In this document: piece by piece, positions 40,762 to 48,956 of the stretch
How the letters are laid out: each line of letters begins with the position of its first letter
Numbering within the stretch: the stretch's first letter is position 1
Assembly (NCBI RefSeq): GCF_008274805.1
Contig: NZ_CP022579.1
Span: 620,001 to 684,000 of the forward strand
Length of the DNA: 64,000 nucleotides
Source of the DNA: Oryzomicrobium terrae
Lineage (GTDB): Bacteria > Pseudomonadota > Gammaproteobacteria > Burkholderiales > Rhodocyclaceae
Reading direction: 5' to 3'
Notes under the pieces: model-generated
What the model saw: the letters and a program-made list of their open reading frames with translations, nothing else
Told to the model about the DNA's origin: nothing
Database searches by the model: none
Translations under genes and position numbers: made by a program

Positions 40762-41688
40762 ATGAATGTCACCTTCCGCCAGCTGCGCCTCTTTCTCGCC
40801 CTGGCCGAGCAGCGCAGCATCACCGCCGCCGCCCGGGCCTGCCACGTCACCCAGCCCACGGTCTCGATGCAGCTCAAGGAGCTGGCCGAGGCGGTGGGCC
40901 TGCCCCTCTACGAGCAGATCGGCAAGCGCCTCTACCTGACCGCCGCCGGGGAATCCCTGGCCGAGACGGCCCGGGCCATGGTGGACGAATGGGCCGCCTT
41001 CGAGCAGCGCATCGACGCCATGAAGGGCCTCACCCGGGGCCGGCTGCGGGTGGCGGTGGTGAGCACCGCCAAGTACTTCGTGCCGCGCCTCTTGGGCAGC
41101 TTCTGCGCCAGCCACCCGGACATCGACATCGCCCTGGAGGTGCAGAACCGGGACGGGGTGGTGGCCCGCCTGCTGGAAAACCGGGACGACCTGTACATCA
41201 TGTCCATGCCCCCGGCCCACATCGACGTGGAGCGCCACGCCTTCCTGCCCAACCCCCTGGTGGTGATCGCCCCGGAGAACCATCCCCTGGCCGGCACCCC
41301 GGCCATCCCCCTGGCGGCCCTGGCCGGCGAGCGCTTCCTGCTGCGCGAGCAGGGCTCCGGTACCCGCCTTGCCTGCGACGCCTTCTTCGCCCAGCAGGGC
41401 TTCGCCCCCAACGTGCGGCTGGAACTGGGCAGCAACGAGGCGATCAAGCAGGCGGTGGCCGGCGGCCTGGGCCTGTCGGTGGTGTCCCGCCACGCCCTGG
41501 CCGCCCACCTGGCCGAGGACCAGCTGACGGTGCTCGACGTGCAGGGCTTCCCCGTCCTCTCCAACTGGTGGACCCTCTACCCCCGGGGCAAGCGCCTCTC
41601 CCCGGTGGCCCAGGTGTTCCTCGACCACCTGGAACGCACCGCCCGGGACTGGCTGGAGCGGCGCGGCGACGAACGCCGGGCGGGGTAG
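40762..41688 (+). CDS. LysR-family regulator, CbbR-like
   Basis: This 308-residue regulator has an N-terminal HTH (FRQLRLFLALAEQRSITAAA, then CHVTQPTVSMQLKELAE) and a CbbR-like effector domain (VVSTAKYFVPRLLGSF and NRDDLYIMSMPP). CbbR proteins control Calvin-cycle and carbon-concentrating genes. No cbb genes are in this window, but the divergent SbtA-like permease fits inorganic-carbon control. Repeat locus D starts 12 bases after its stop. Confidence 0.88.
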   Translation: MNVTFRQLRLFLALAEQRSITAAARACHVTQPTVSMQLKELAEAVGLPLYEQIGKRLYLTAAGESLAETARAMVDEWAAFEQRIDAMKGLTRGRLRVAVVSTAKYFVPRLLGSFCASHPDIDIALEVQNRDGVVARLLENRDDLYIMSMPPAHIDVERHAFLPNPLVVIAPENHPLAGTPAIPLAALAGERFLLREQGSGTRLACDAFFAQQGFAPNVRLELGSNEAIKQAVAGGLGLSVVSRHALAAHLAEDQLTVLDVQGFPVLSNWWTLYPRGKRLSPVAQVFLDHLERTARDWLERRGDERRAG

Positions 41689-41700
41689 GGGAATGGTTCA

Positions 41701-41820
41701 GGCGGTGGCCGGAAAGGCGCGCCGATGCTTGTTCTTGGCGGGTATGCCTTGGAGAACCGCGCCAGTGCTTGAGTTTGGCGATGGTGCCGTGAAGATCCGC
41801 GCCCTGCCTTGCGTTTGGGC
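41701..41820 (+). repeat. Repeat locus D: three 40-bp tandem units
   Basis: Units lie at exactly 41701-41740, 41741-41780 and 41781-41820. All carry a CGCGCC core at unit positions 18-23. Unit 2 can fold CGCCA against TGGCG. A short T run follows at about 41828. The array matches locus E unit by unit (37, 35 and 32 of 40 identical) and starts 12 bases after the LysR stop. Confidence 0.85.
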
Positions 41821-41977
41821 TACCTCATTTTTCACCCTGCCCATCGTTTCCCCGCGTTCACTCGATTAGGTCCGCGTCGGCGAAATAGCGTCGTGGTGAC
41901 TGGCTGCGCGCAGGCCGCCGTCGGCCATGGGCGGTCATGAGCGGCGATGGTTGCGCCAAGCCCTGCAATTGGCGGTC
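41821..41977. other. Spacer between repeat locus D and the DHFR-family promoter
   Basis: No gene is supported. An inverted repeat CGCCAA / TTGGCG is at about 41954-41974. The composition is mixed and no known element is recognised. Confidence 0.4.
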
Positions 41978-42007
41978 TATAAATCCGGTTAAGCACCTAA
42001 CCGGAGG
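41978..42007 (+). promoter_or_regulatory. -10-like box and hairpin over the ribosome binding site
   Basis: TATAAA at 41978-41983 resembles a -10 element. CCGGTTA (41985-41991) and TAACCGG (41998-42004) form a 7-bp stem with a 6-base loop. The right arm overlaps the GGAGG ribosome binding site (42003-42007), so the hairpin could limit translation of the DHFR-family gene. Confidence 0.45.
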
Positions 42008-42013
42008 CAAACG

Positions 42014-42676
42014 ATGACTCGCGTTCGTGTTGACGGCTTCACTATCTCCCTCGACGGCTACGGCGCCGGGCCGAATCAGGACATCGACAATCCGCTCGGC
42101 GTTGGCGGGACGGATCTGCACCAGTGGCTCGTCCCGACCCGCACCTTCCAGCGGGCCCTGTTCGGCAAGGACGGCGGGGCCACCGGGATCGACGACGATT
42201 TCGCCGCCCGCGGCTTTGAGAACGTCGGCGCCTGGATTCTCGGGCGGAACATGTTCGGCCCCATTCGCGGGGAGTGGCCGAACGACAACTGGAAAGGCTG
42301 GTGGGGCGACAACCCGCCCTATCACGTGCCCGCCTTCGTCCTGACCCATCACGCCCGCCCCCCCCTTGCCATGGCCGGCGGCACGACCTTCCACTTCATC
42401 ACCGGCGGCATTGGCGAAGCCCTCGACCGGGCCCGGGAGGCCGCCGCCGGCAAGGACGTGCGCATCGGCGGCGGGCCGAACACCATCCGCCAGTACCTCC
42501 GTGCGGGCCTCATCGACGAACTGCACATCGCCATCTCGCCGGTCCTGCTCGGCCGGGGCGAGCCGCTGTTCGAGGGGGTTGATTTACGGGCGCTGGGCTA
42601 CGACTGCGTGGAATTCGTCGCCTCGGAAAAGGCCACCCATGTCGTCCTGCGCCGCCACGGGCAGACGGACGCCTAA
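42014..42676 (+). CDS. Dihydrofolate reductase family / RibD C-terminal domain protein
   Basis: This 220-residue protein has the RibD-C/DHFR-like fold (MTRVRVDGFTISLDGYGAGP, GAWILGRNMFG, ITGGIGEALDRA, ISPVLLGRGEPLF). Members are NADPH-dependent reductases of often unknown substrate and are not trimethoprim-target DHFRs. It stands alone between repeat loci D and E, which run in the same orientation, so the gene sits like a cassette. A hairpin overlaps its ribosome binding site. Similar stand-alone genes often occur on mobile or accessory segments. Confidence 0.88.
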   Translation: MTRVRVDGFTISLDGYGAGPNQDIDNPLGVGGTDLHQWLVPTRTFQRALFGKDGGATGIDDDFAARGFENVGAWILGRNMFGPIRGEWPNDNWKGWWGDNPPYHVPAFVLTHHARPPLAMAGGTTFHFITGGIGEALDRAREAAAGKDVRIGGGPNTIRQYLRAGLIDELHIAISPVLLGRGEPLFEGVDLRALGYDCVEFVASEKATHVVLRRHGQTDA

Positions 42677-42680
42677 CGTT

Positions 42681-42800
42681 AGCGGTGGCTGGAAAGGCGC
42701 GCCAATGCTTGTTCTTGGCGGTGATGCCTTGGAGAGCCGCGCCAGTGCTTGAGGTTGGAGGTGGGCGCGTGAAGAACCGCGTCCTGCCTAGGGTTTGGGC
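42681..42800 (+). repeat. Repeat locus E: three 40-bp tandem units
   Basis: Units lie at 42681-42720, 42721-42760 and 42761-42800. They are about 87% identical to locus D in the same order and orientation, 980 bases away. Unit 1 can fold CGCCAA against TTGGCG around a 9-base loop. Similarity seems to continue into a T run at 42808-42812. The array begins four bases after the DHFR-family stop. Confidence 0.85.
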
Positions 42801-42842
42801 TGCCCCGTTTTTGTCTGCTTTTTAAGGGCTGCGATCGTTCCT

Positions 42843-44354
42843 CTAAGCACCTCCGCGTATTCTGAAGAGGAATGTCCGAACCGCACGGAGGATGCGACTA
42901 CCTATGCTCGCGAATTGCCTGGGAGCGCTATCACCAAGGTAGGTTTGTGGGGCCTGCGGTGGGCACCATCCAGCGACAGGGCCGACGTGTACGGTGATAC
43001 CTGCGGCGTACATCGATTGCTCATAGGGGGAGCCTCGATAAAGAATAAAGTCAGCCGTTTCGGCCAACTTACGGTACAACTCGTTTGCAGTTGCACAGCT
43101 GAATAACAGCGCAGCCACAAGACAGCTGTCACCGCTCGTGGCTGTTGCGATCACGTACAAAGCCTCTTTGTCCGGCTCTGTGATGTGGACATTCCATCCG
43201 GCATTTCGTAGGGGCCGTACCAAGTCTTTGATTGCGTCTTCCGCTAAGACGGCCTTTCTAAGAGTCACACCGTTATCGGTAGGAAGTTCGGGAACCAACC
43301 GACCTTTGGTTTGAAACTCCCCCTGTTCCTGGAGATTCAGTGCCATCTGAATCTGCCCGCGACGCAGCGCCTGCTGCCAGAGCAATGTGCTGTCGTCGTC
43401 CATCTCGGGGAAAAGAAGTGGTACGACATTGGTTTCGTCATGCCAGGCTTCGATGACACCCAAGGTGGTGATTGCGACGATCAATCTCGAGAAATTGGAT
43501 GACAACTGCCATTCGGTCGAGAGTCCGTGTGCAAACAGGTGTCGGTTAAGCCAGGTGATTCCACTGTACTTGTCACTGTCCTGAAAGAAGCATTCCTTAA
43601 GCCATCGCCGAAAAGTCTCGAAGACGAATACTCGTTCATCCTGACCAAACAAGTAGTCCACTGTTCGGTATTGGTCCGGCACCCACATACCAGCGAAATG
43701 CAAATCAGCAGCTAACCCGATAGCTCGATTGATCACCGCATCGACGGCGTCACCCACCTTCAGCGAAGGCTCTGTGCTCGCGATCCGCTTTACGCCTCCC
43801 TCGATAACGGGGATCAGCGCCGCAACGCTTGAGGCACGGTGCCCACTATAGAAGGCAAGGTAGGCCTCTCGGGCTAATGGCGCGAAGCCCGCCATGCTCC
43901 GGGTTTTGGGTAGGAGCTGAGCGATGCACACTGCCTGAAACGGCAGGGTATAGGCCGTCGACATGTGATAGTCGAAGTACTGAATCGCTTGCTTGGCGGA
44001 GCAATACTGAATGTCTGCAAGAAGCTTTGTGATGTTGCTATGGGAAATCCATAGCGGGCCGAACCATTCGACCTTCTTCCAAAGATTCGCTTGCTTGTCT
44101 GCGGCTGCCCGATTCGCTTTCCATTCGGGGCTGTCCATTGAAATCATTGGGAAGCAAGCTTTCGTGCCAGCTAAATCCAGCATTACAGCGGGGATTGGCC
44201 GGAAGAGTCCAACTTTGCACTCCTGGGATGAGGAGACAATCAGCCCTCGAGCTTCTGCCCAGGATTGCATGGCTTCAGCCGAGAGAGGCCCCGCGCCAGG
44301 AGCTTGTGATCGCTTCCAGAGTCCGCGAAAGTGATCCTCGATGTTGGTCTTCAT
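42843..44354 (-). CDS. Uncharacterised protein with HEPN-like R-x4-H motif
   Basis: This is a 503-residue protein of unrecognised family. A helical region at about residues 160-310 contains AREAYLAFYSGHRASSVAAL and then NRHLFAHGLS, with R271-x4-H276. This N-R-H-x3-H-G pattern is seen in HEPN domains, which are often RNases in toxin or phage-defence proteins. The flanking parts match nothing I know. Composition is much less GC-rich than its neighbours and codon use differs, which suggests transfer. The frame is open to 44447, but MKTNIEDHFR at 44354 is the likely start. It stands alone between repeat locus E and recG. Confidence 0.75.
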   Translation of the reverse strand: MKTNIEDHFRGLWKRSQAPGAGPLSAEAMQSWAEARGLIVSSSQECKVGLFRPIPAVMLDLAGTKACFPMISMDSPEWKANRAAADKQANLWKKVEWFGPLWISHSNITKLLADIQYCSAKQAIQYFDYHMSTAYTLPFQAVCIAQLLPKTRSMAGFAPLAREAYLAFYSGHRASSVAALIPVIEGGVKRIASTEPSLKVGDAVDAVINRAIGLAADLHFAGMWVPDQYRTVDYLFGQDERVFVFETFRRWLKECFFQDSDKYSGITWLNRHLFAHGLSTEWQLSSNFSRLIVAITTLGVIEAWHDETNVVPLLFPEMDDDSTLLWQQALRRGQIQMALNLQEQGEFQTKGRLVPELPTDNGVTLRKAVLAEDAIKDLVRPLRNAGWNVHITEPDKEALYVIATATSGDSCLVAALLFSCATANELYRKLAETADFILYRGSPYEQSMYAAGITVHVGPVAGWCPPQAPQTYLGDSAPRQFASIGSRILRAVRTFLFRIRGGA

Positions 44355-44511
44355 GGCTGCTCCATTGTGGCTTGGTAATTGGCTAAGAGTTGCCTGTAGA
44401 GCACAGAAGCTGGAACGACATGAACCGCCAAGATGTCCACCTGCCATGCGCTTACGAAGGGCCGTCGTCCTGGCCCGTCATCAGCGGCTGCGTCGCCTCC
44501 AGTTCCCGGAG

Positions 44512-46716
44512 TCAAACCTTCAGCAAATCCGCCCGCCCCCCCAGCCAGCGCAGCAGGTGGGCATCGGCGGTAGTCGGCGCATGGGCGATCAGCCAGGCGG
44601 CGGTGTCGCGGGCGGCGTCCACCAGGTCGGTGTCCCGCTCTAGGTCGGCGTAGCGCAGCATGGGCACGCCGCTCTGGCGGTGGCCGATGAATTCGCCGGG
44701 GCCGCGTAGATGCAGGTCTTCTCGGGCGATGGCGAAGCCGTCGGTGTTTTCAAAAATGACCTTGAGCCGCGCCCGGGCGGTTTCCGATAACGGGTGGCCG
44801 AACAGCAGCACGCAGGCCGATTCCGCCGCGCCCCGGCCGACCCGGCCGCGCAGCTGGTGCAGCTGCGACAGGCCGAAGCGTTCGGCGTGCTCGATCACCA
44901 TCAGGCTGGCGTTGGGCACGTCCACCCCGACCTCGATCACTGTGGTGGCCACCAGCACGTCCAGTTCGTGAGCGGCGAAGGCGGCCATCACGGCGGCCTT
45001 TTCGTCGGCTTTCAGGCGCCCGTGCACCAGGCCGATGCGGCGGTGGGGCAGGTCGGTCTTGAGGTGCTCGAAGGTATCCACCGCCGTCTGCAATTGCAGG
45101 GCTTCCGATTCCTCGATCAGGGGGCATACCCAGTAGGCCTGGCGGCCGCCTTCGCAGGCCCCGTCCACGGCGGCGATGACCTCGTCGCGGCGGGCGTCGG
45201 AGATCAGTTTGGTGCGGATCGGCGTGCGCCCCGGCGGCAGTTCGTCGATCACCGACACGTCCAGGTCGGCGTAGTAGGTCATGGCCAGGGTGCGCGGGAT
45301 GGGGGTGGCCGACATCATCAGCTGGTGGGGGTTGCCGCCCTTTTGCTTGAGAGCCAGGCGCTGGGCCACGCCGAAGCGGTGCTGCTCGTCCACGATGGCC
45401 ACGCCCAGGCGGGCGAACTCGACCCCGTCCTGGATCAGGGCGTGGGTGCCCACCACCAGCTGGCCGTCGGTGCCGGCCCGGGCCTGCATCTCGCGCTTGG
45501 CCTTGGGCTTGAGGCTGCCGGTGAGCCACAGCACCTCGATGCCGAGGGGGTCGAGCCAGTCGCGCAGCTTCTTGTAGTGCTGCTCGGCGAGGATTTCGGT
45601 GGGGGCCATGAAGGCCGCCTGATAGCCCGATTCGATGGCACGCAGGGCGGCCAGGGCGCCGATCACCGTCTTGCCGCTGCCCACGTCGCCTTGCAGCAGG
45701 CGCTGCATCGGGTGGCCCTGGGCCAGGTCGGCGGCGATCTCGTCCCACACCCGCCGCTGGGCGCCGGTGAGGGCGAAGGGCAAGCGGCGCAGCAGGGCAT
45801 CGGTCAGGGTCGGTGCCCCGGTCAAGGCCGGGGAATCCTTGGCCCGGCGCGCCGCGTGGGCGCGGCGCAGGCATAGCTGCTGGGCGAGCAGTTCGTCGAA
45901 CTGGACCCGGCGCCAGGCCGGGTGGTGCCGGTCGGAGAGTTCTTCGAGCTGGGCGGCGAAGTCGTCTTCCGGCGGCGGGGCGTGCAGCAGGGTCAGGGCC
46001 TCGTCCAGGGAGGGCAGGCCCAGGTCGGCGCGCACCGCCTCCGGCAGGGTCTCGGCAAAGCCGCCGGCCTGGCGCAGGGCGGTCAGCGCCACGGCGATGC
46101 GCTTGCGCAGCACCGGCTGAGAGATGCCGGCGGTGGTCGGATACACCGGAGTGAGCCGGTCGGGCAGGGCCTCGCCGTCGTCCACCACGCGAATGCGCGG
46201 ATGGACCAGTTCCGGCCCGAAGAAGCCGGGGCGCACCTCGCCGAAGGCCCGCACCAGGCGGCCGTTGTCCCGGGCGGTCTCGAACTGCTGGGTCTGGCTG
46301 CCGTAGAAATTGAGGAAGCGCAGCCAGGCTTCCCGTCCGCCGCTGCCGATCAGCTTCACCACCAGCTGGCGGCGCGGCCGGTACTGGACGTTCACGTCCG
46401 CCACCCGGCCTTCCACCACCACCGGTGCGCCCAGGGGCGCCTGGCCGGCCGGGTAGGCCCGGGTCTCGTCCTCGTAGCGGATCGGCAGGTGCAGGGCGAA
46501 GTCTTCCAGCCGGGTCAGGCCCAGCTTGGCGAACAGGTCGTCCCGGCCCTTGCCGGCGGCGGGCTTGCCCGGCTTGGCGCCCTTCTTGGCCCCCGCGCCC
46601 TTGCCCGCCGCCGGGGCCTTGCGCCCGTCGGGGCCCCGGCCCGGGGGCCGGGCGGCCGCCGTGGCGCCGTCGCTGGAGGCGGCGAGGGGCGTGGGTTTGG
46701 CGGCGCGGGGCGGCAA
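44512..46716 (-). CDS. recG: ATP-dependent DNA helicase RecG
   Basis: This 734-residue helicase reverses stalled forks and branch-migrates Holliday junctions. Motifs are Walker A LLQGDVGSGKTVIGAL near residue 340, DEQH box IVDEQHRFGVAQR, and motif VI LRGRVGRGAAESACVL near 630. The wedge/OB domain precedes the helicase core. The open frame starts at a TTG (46716) and includes about 60 Ala/Pro/Lys-rich residues not typical of RecG, so the real start could be further in. It follows ridA by 25 bases on the same strand. Confidence 0.94.
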   Translation of the reverse strand: MPPRAAKPTPLAASSDGATAAARPPGRGPDGRKAPAAGKGAGAKKGAKPGKPAAGKGRDDLFAKLGLTRLEDFALHLPIRYEDETRAYPAGQAPLGAPVVVEGRVADVNVQYRPRRQLVVKLIGSGGREAWLRFLNFYGSQTQQFETARDNGRLVRAFGEVRPGFFGPELVHPRIRVVDDGEALPDRLTPVYPTTAGISQPVLRKRIAVALTALRQAGGFAETLPEAVRADLGLPSLDEALTLLHAPPPEDDFAAQLEELSDRHHPAWRRVQFDELLAQQLCLRRAHAARRAKDSPALTGAPTLTDALLRRLPFALTGAQRRVWDEIAADLAQGHPMQRLLQGDVGSGKTVIGALAALRAIESGYQAAFMAPTEILAEQHYKKLRDWLDPLGIEVLWLTGSLKPKAKREMQARAGTDGQLVVGTHALIQDGVEFARLGVAIVDEQHRFGVAQRLALKQKGGNPHQLMMSATPIPRTLAMTYYADLDVSVIDELPPGRTPIRTKLISDARRDEVIAAVDGACEGGRQAYWVCPLIEESEALQLQTAVDTFEHLKTDLPHRRIGLVHGRLKADEKAAVMAAFAAHELDVLVATTVIEVGVDVPNASLMVIEHAERFGLSQLHQLRGRVGRGAAESACVLLFGHPLSETARARLKVIFENTDGFAIAREDLHLRGPGEFIGHRQSGVPMLRYADLERDTDLVDAARDTAAWLIAHAPTTADAHLLRWLGGRADLLKV

Positions 46717-46741
46717 GGGAACGGGGCTAAATCGAGGCGAC

Positions 46742-47122
46742 TTAGCCGATCACCAGCACGGCGTCGGCTTCGACCTGGGCGCCCCGGGGCAGGGAGGCCA
46801 CGCCGATGGCGGCGCGGGCGGGGAAGGGCTCGGCGAAGTAGCGGGTCATGGCCTCGTTCACCTTGGCGAAGTTGCCCAGGTCGGTGAGGAAGACGTTGAC
46901 CTTGACCGCGTCGTTGAGGCTGCCGCCGGCGGCTTCGGCCACGGCCTTGAGGTTGTCGAAGACGCGCGCGATCTGGGCGTCGATGCCCTCTTCGAGCTGC
47001 ATGGTGGCCGGGTTGAGACCGATCTGGCCGGACATGTAGACGGTTTCGCCGACCTTGACGGCCTGGGAATAGGTGCCGATGGCGGCGGGGGCGTTGGGGG
47101 TGGCGATGATGGTACGGGCCAT
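46742..47122 (-). CDS. ridA: RidA-family 2-iminobutanoate/2-iminopropanoate deaminase
   Basis: This 126-residue protein is close to canonical RidA ([59 protein letters not shown]). It should hydrolyse reactive imine intermediates from serine/threonine dehydratases. The conserved Arg in the [12 protein letters not shown] segment is present. The frame is open to 47329, but [10 protein letters not shown] at 47122 is the natural start after an AGGAG site. It is upstream of recG. Confidence 0.94.
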   Translation of the reverse strand: MARTIIATPNAPAAIGTYSQAVKVGETVYMSGQIGLNPATMQLEEGIDAQIARVFDNLKAVAEAAGGSLNDAVKVNVFLTDLGNFAKVNEAMTRYFAEPFPARAAIGVASLPRGAQVEADAVLVIG

Positions 47123-47424
47123 GGCGGTCTCCTGGGTCGGGTGGGGATGGGCGCGGGCGCCCGGTAAGGACCGCATGGTAAAGGATGGCGACGCCTGCGG
47201 GCGAGTCCGGTCGTGTCCGGGGCCCGCCACCGGCGCGGCAAGACCGGCCGGTGGCGGGACGTAGGGCGGCGCCGGGGTGCGTTGGCGCCCCGTTGTTCGC
47301 TGGCGAATGACGCTTTTAGCATCCATCAAAGGCGGAAATGGCCGTCTTTCCTAGAATCCGCCGGCCAGCCCGCCCTTGCTTTTGCAGGGTGCGCCTCTCC
47401 TGAATACGCAGAAAGGTCTCTACC
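47123..47424. other. Divergent intergenic region between ridA and cytochrome c
   Basis: No gene is supported. It contains a perfect 12-bp inverted repeat (CCCGCCACCGGC at 47223-47234, GCCGGTGGCGGG at 47247-47258, 12-base loop). Nearer the cytochrome gene, TTAGCATCCATCAA at about 47317-47330 has one good half of an FNR-like site (ATCAA). Promoters of both flanking genes should lie here. Confidence 0.5.
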
Positions 47425-47847
47425 GTGAACAAGTCCTCCGCCCTCTCCCTGCTCGCCGCTGCCCTGCTCGCCGTCACCCTGGGTGCCTGCGGCAAGCAGG
47501 AAGCCCCCCAGGCCGACGCCGCTCCGGCCCCGGCTCCCGCCGCTGCCGCGCCGGCGCCCCAGGCCGCAGCCCCGGCGGCCGATGCCGGCCACGCCGCCGA
47601 AGGCGAGGCGCCTTACAAGCAAGTCTGCATCATGTGCCACGGCGCCGGCGTTGCCGGCGCACCCAAGGTCGGCGACAAGGCCGCCTGGGAACCGCGCATC
47701 GCCCAGGGCAAGGACACCCTGTACAAGCACGCCCTGGAAGGCTTCACCGGCCAGGCCGGGATGATGCCGGCCAAGGGCGGCAACCCCTCCCTGTCCGACG
47801 ACCAGGTCAAGGCGGCGGTGGACTTCCTCGTCTCCAAGGCCCAGTAA
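47425..47847 (+). CDS. Lipoprotein c-type cytochrome (c5-like)
   Basis: This 140-residue protein has a lipoprotein signal peptide with lipobox LGAC (Cys22) and an Ala/Pro linker over about residues 29-60. A class I cytochrome domain follows, with haem motif CIMCH (68-72) and a Met ligand in GMMPAKGG (113-114). It should be membrane-tethered in the periplasm and carry electrons. The start is GTG at 47425. A hairpin follows. The ttr operon lies just downstream, but a functional link is only inferred. Confidence 0.9.
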   Translation: MNKSSALSLLAAALLAVTLGACGKQEAPQADAAPAPAPAAAAPAPQAAAPAADAGHAAEGEAPYKQVCIMCHGAGVAGAPKVGDKAAWEPRIAQGKDTLYKHALEGFTGQAGMMPAKGGNPSLSDDQVKAAVDFLVSKAQ

Positions 47848-47880
47848 GTTCCGTTTCGGTTCAGTTCCGCGCAGTACCGG

Positions 47881-47902
47881 CGGGGAGGCGAGAGCCTCCC
47901 CG
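47881..47902 (+). terminator. Hairpin terminator after cytochrome c gene
   Basis: CGGGGAGGC (47881-47889) and GCCTCCCCG (47894-47902) form a perfect 9-bp stem with a GAGA loop, followed by a T-containing stretch. It lies 33 bases past the stop. Confidence 0.75.
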
Positions 47903-48163
47903 TTGTCGTTTACGCCTTCCTTCTTCACCGGCGCCCCTTGGCTGCGGCAGCCGCCGCCGCGGTGCCTCCCCCGGGCCGGCCTGGGGCAGGCCCGCGATCG
48001 CCGGTTATGCCATCCCCCATTGCCGGATCCGGCAGACCCGCTAGGTACTTTTACCTAGCCGTACCGGCAGTTGCGCCTAGCTGGCTGCGCTATCCCCACA
48101 ATTTTCGTAGGGGTATTGCCGGCCTACCCTGACATCGTCCCTTCCTCCTTCCGGAGCGATGTC
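47903..48163 (+). promoter_or_regulatory. Upstream region of the ttrBCA operon
   Basis: There is no gene in this stretch. It contains TGCCGGATCCGGCA (48021-48034, a perfect palindrome) and GCTAGGTACTTTTACCTAGC (48040-48059, 8-bp arms). Smaller GTAGG (48107-48111) and CCTAC (48123-48127) arms and single CCTAG elements are also present. GGAG at about 48152 is the ttrB ribosome binding site. The promoter boxes are not clear. Confidence 0.6.
48040..48059. promoter_or_regulatory. Candidate TtrR operator palindrome
   Basis: GCTAGGTACTTTTACCTAGC has perfect 8-bp arms around CTTT, 105 bases upstream of ttrB. TtrR is a FixJ-type regulator that should bind inverted repeats above its target promoter. 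Assignment to TtrR is inference. Confidence 0.5.
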
Positions 48164-48955
48164 ATGCACGACCTCCCTTGTTCCTCTCCCGGCCCCGGCG
48201 GCGATGCCCCGGACTGCCGGCGCCGCGCCTTCCTCAAGGTGCTGCCGGCGATCACCGCCGGCGCGGCTTCCCTGGCGGCCCTGCCCGCCGAAGCGGCCAG
48301 CGATAACGCCAAGCCCCACTGGGGCATGCTGGTGGATGCCCGCCAGTGCATCGGCTGCCAGGCCTGCACCGTGGCCTGCATCATGGAAAACGTGGTGCCT
48401 GAGGGCAGCTTCCGCACCGTGGTATCAACCTACGCGGTGACCACCGGCGAGGGCGCCGCCGCCGTTACCGGCACCCACGTCCTGCCCCGCCTGTGCAACC
48501 ACTGCGACAACCCGCCCTGCGTGCCGGTGTGCCCGGTGGGCGCCACCTTCAAGCGCGAAGACGGCGCCGTGCTGGTGGACGGCGAGCGCTGCGTCGGTTG
48601 CGCCTACTGCGTCCAGGCCTGCCCCTACGACGCCCGCTTCATCAACCACCACACCGGCAAGGCCGACAAGTGCACCTTCTGCAGCCACCGGGTCGAGGCC
48701 GGGCTGCTGCCGGCCTGCGTCGAGACCTGCGTCGGTGGTGCCCGGGTGTTCGGCGACCTGAACGACCCGAAGAGCGAAATCCGCCGCCTGATGGCCGACG
48801 CCCAGGACGAGCTGAAGGTGCTCAAGCCCGAACAGGGCACCCGGCCCCAGGTGTTCTATATCGGCCTGGACGACCGCCTGCAAGGCAAGGTGGACGGCAC
48901 CCAGACCCCGGCCCTGAGCGGGCTCACCTGGCAACCCAAGAGCCACGGAGGCTGA
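48164..48955 (+). CDS. ttrB: Tetrathionate reductase subunit B, four-cluster ferredoxin
   Basis: This 263-residue periplasmic electron-transfer subunit has a Tat signal (CRRRAFLKVLPAI). It then has sixteen cysteines in ferredoxin order: C62/65/68/72, C111/114/119/123, C143/146/149/153, C170/173/185/189, enough for four [4Fe-4S] clusters. TtrB links the quinol-oxidising membrane subunit to TtrA. MHDLPCSSPG at 48164 with a GGAG site is preferred over the upstream open frame from 48071. The order B-C-A matches Salmonella ttrBCA. Confidence 0.9.
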   Translation: MHDLPCSSPGPGGDAPDCRRRAFLKVLPAITAGAASLAALPAEAASDNAKPHWGMLVDARQCIGCQACTVACIMENVVPEGSFRTVVSTYAVTTGEGAAAVTGTHVLPRLCNHCDNPPCVPVCPVGATFKREDGAVLVDGERCVGCAYCVQACPYDARFINHHTGKADKCTFCSHRVEAGLLPACVETCVGGARVFGDLNDPKSEIRRLMADAQDELKVLKPEQGTRPQVFYIGLDDRLQGKVDGTQTPALSGLTWQPKSHGG

Positions 48956-48956
48956 C

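Noticed and set aside
41985-42687. Integron cassette around the DHFR-family gene
   Set aside because: GTTAAGC and ACCTAAC upstream, and GCCTAAC and GTTAGCG downstream, fit the degenerate attC core patterns. But they are not arranged as an attC site: there is no 55-140 base imperfect palindrome, and no integrase is in the window.
41701-42800. CRISPR array
   Set aside because: Units are contiguous 40-bp tandem copies with no alternation of constant repeat and unique spacer, only three per locus, and there are no cas genes.
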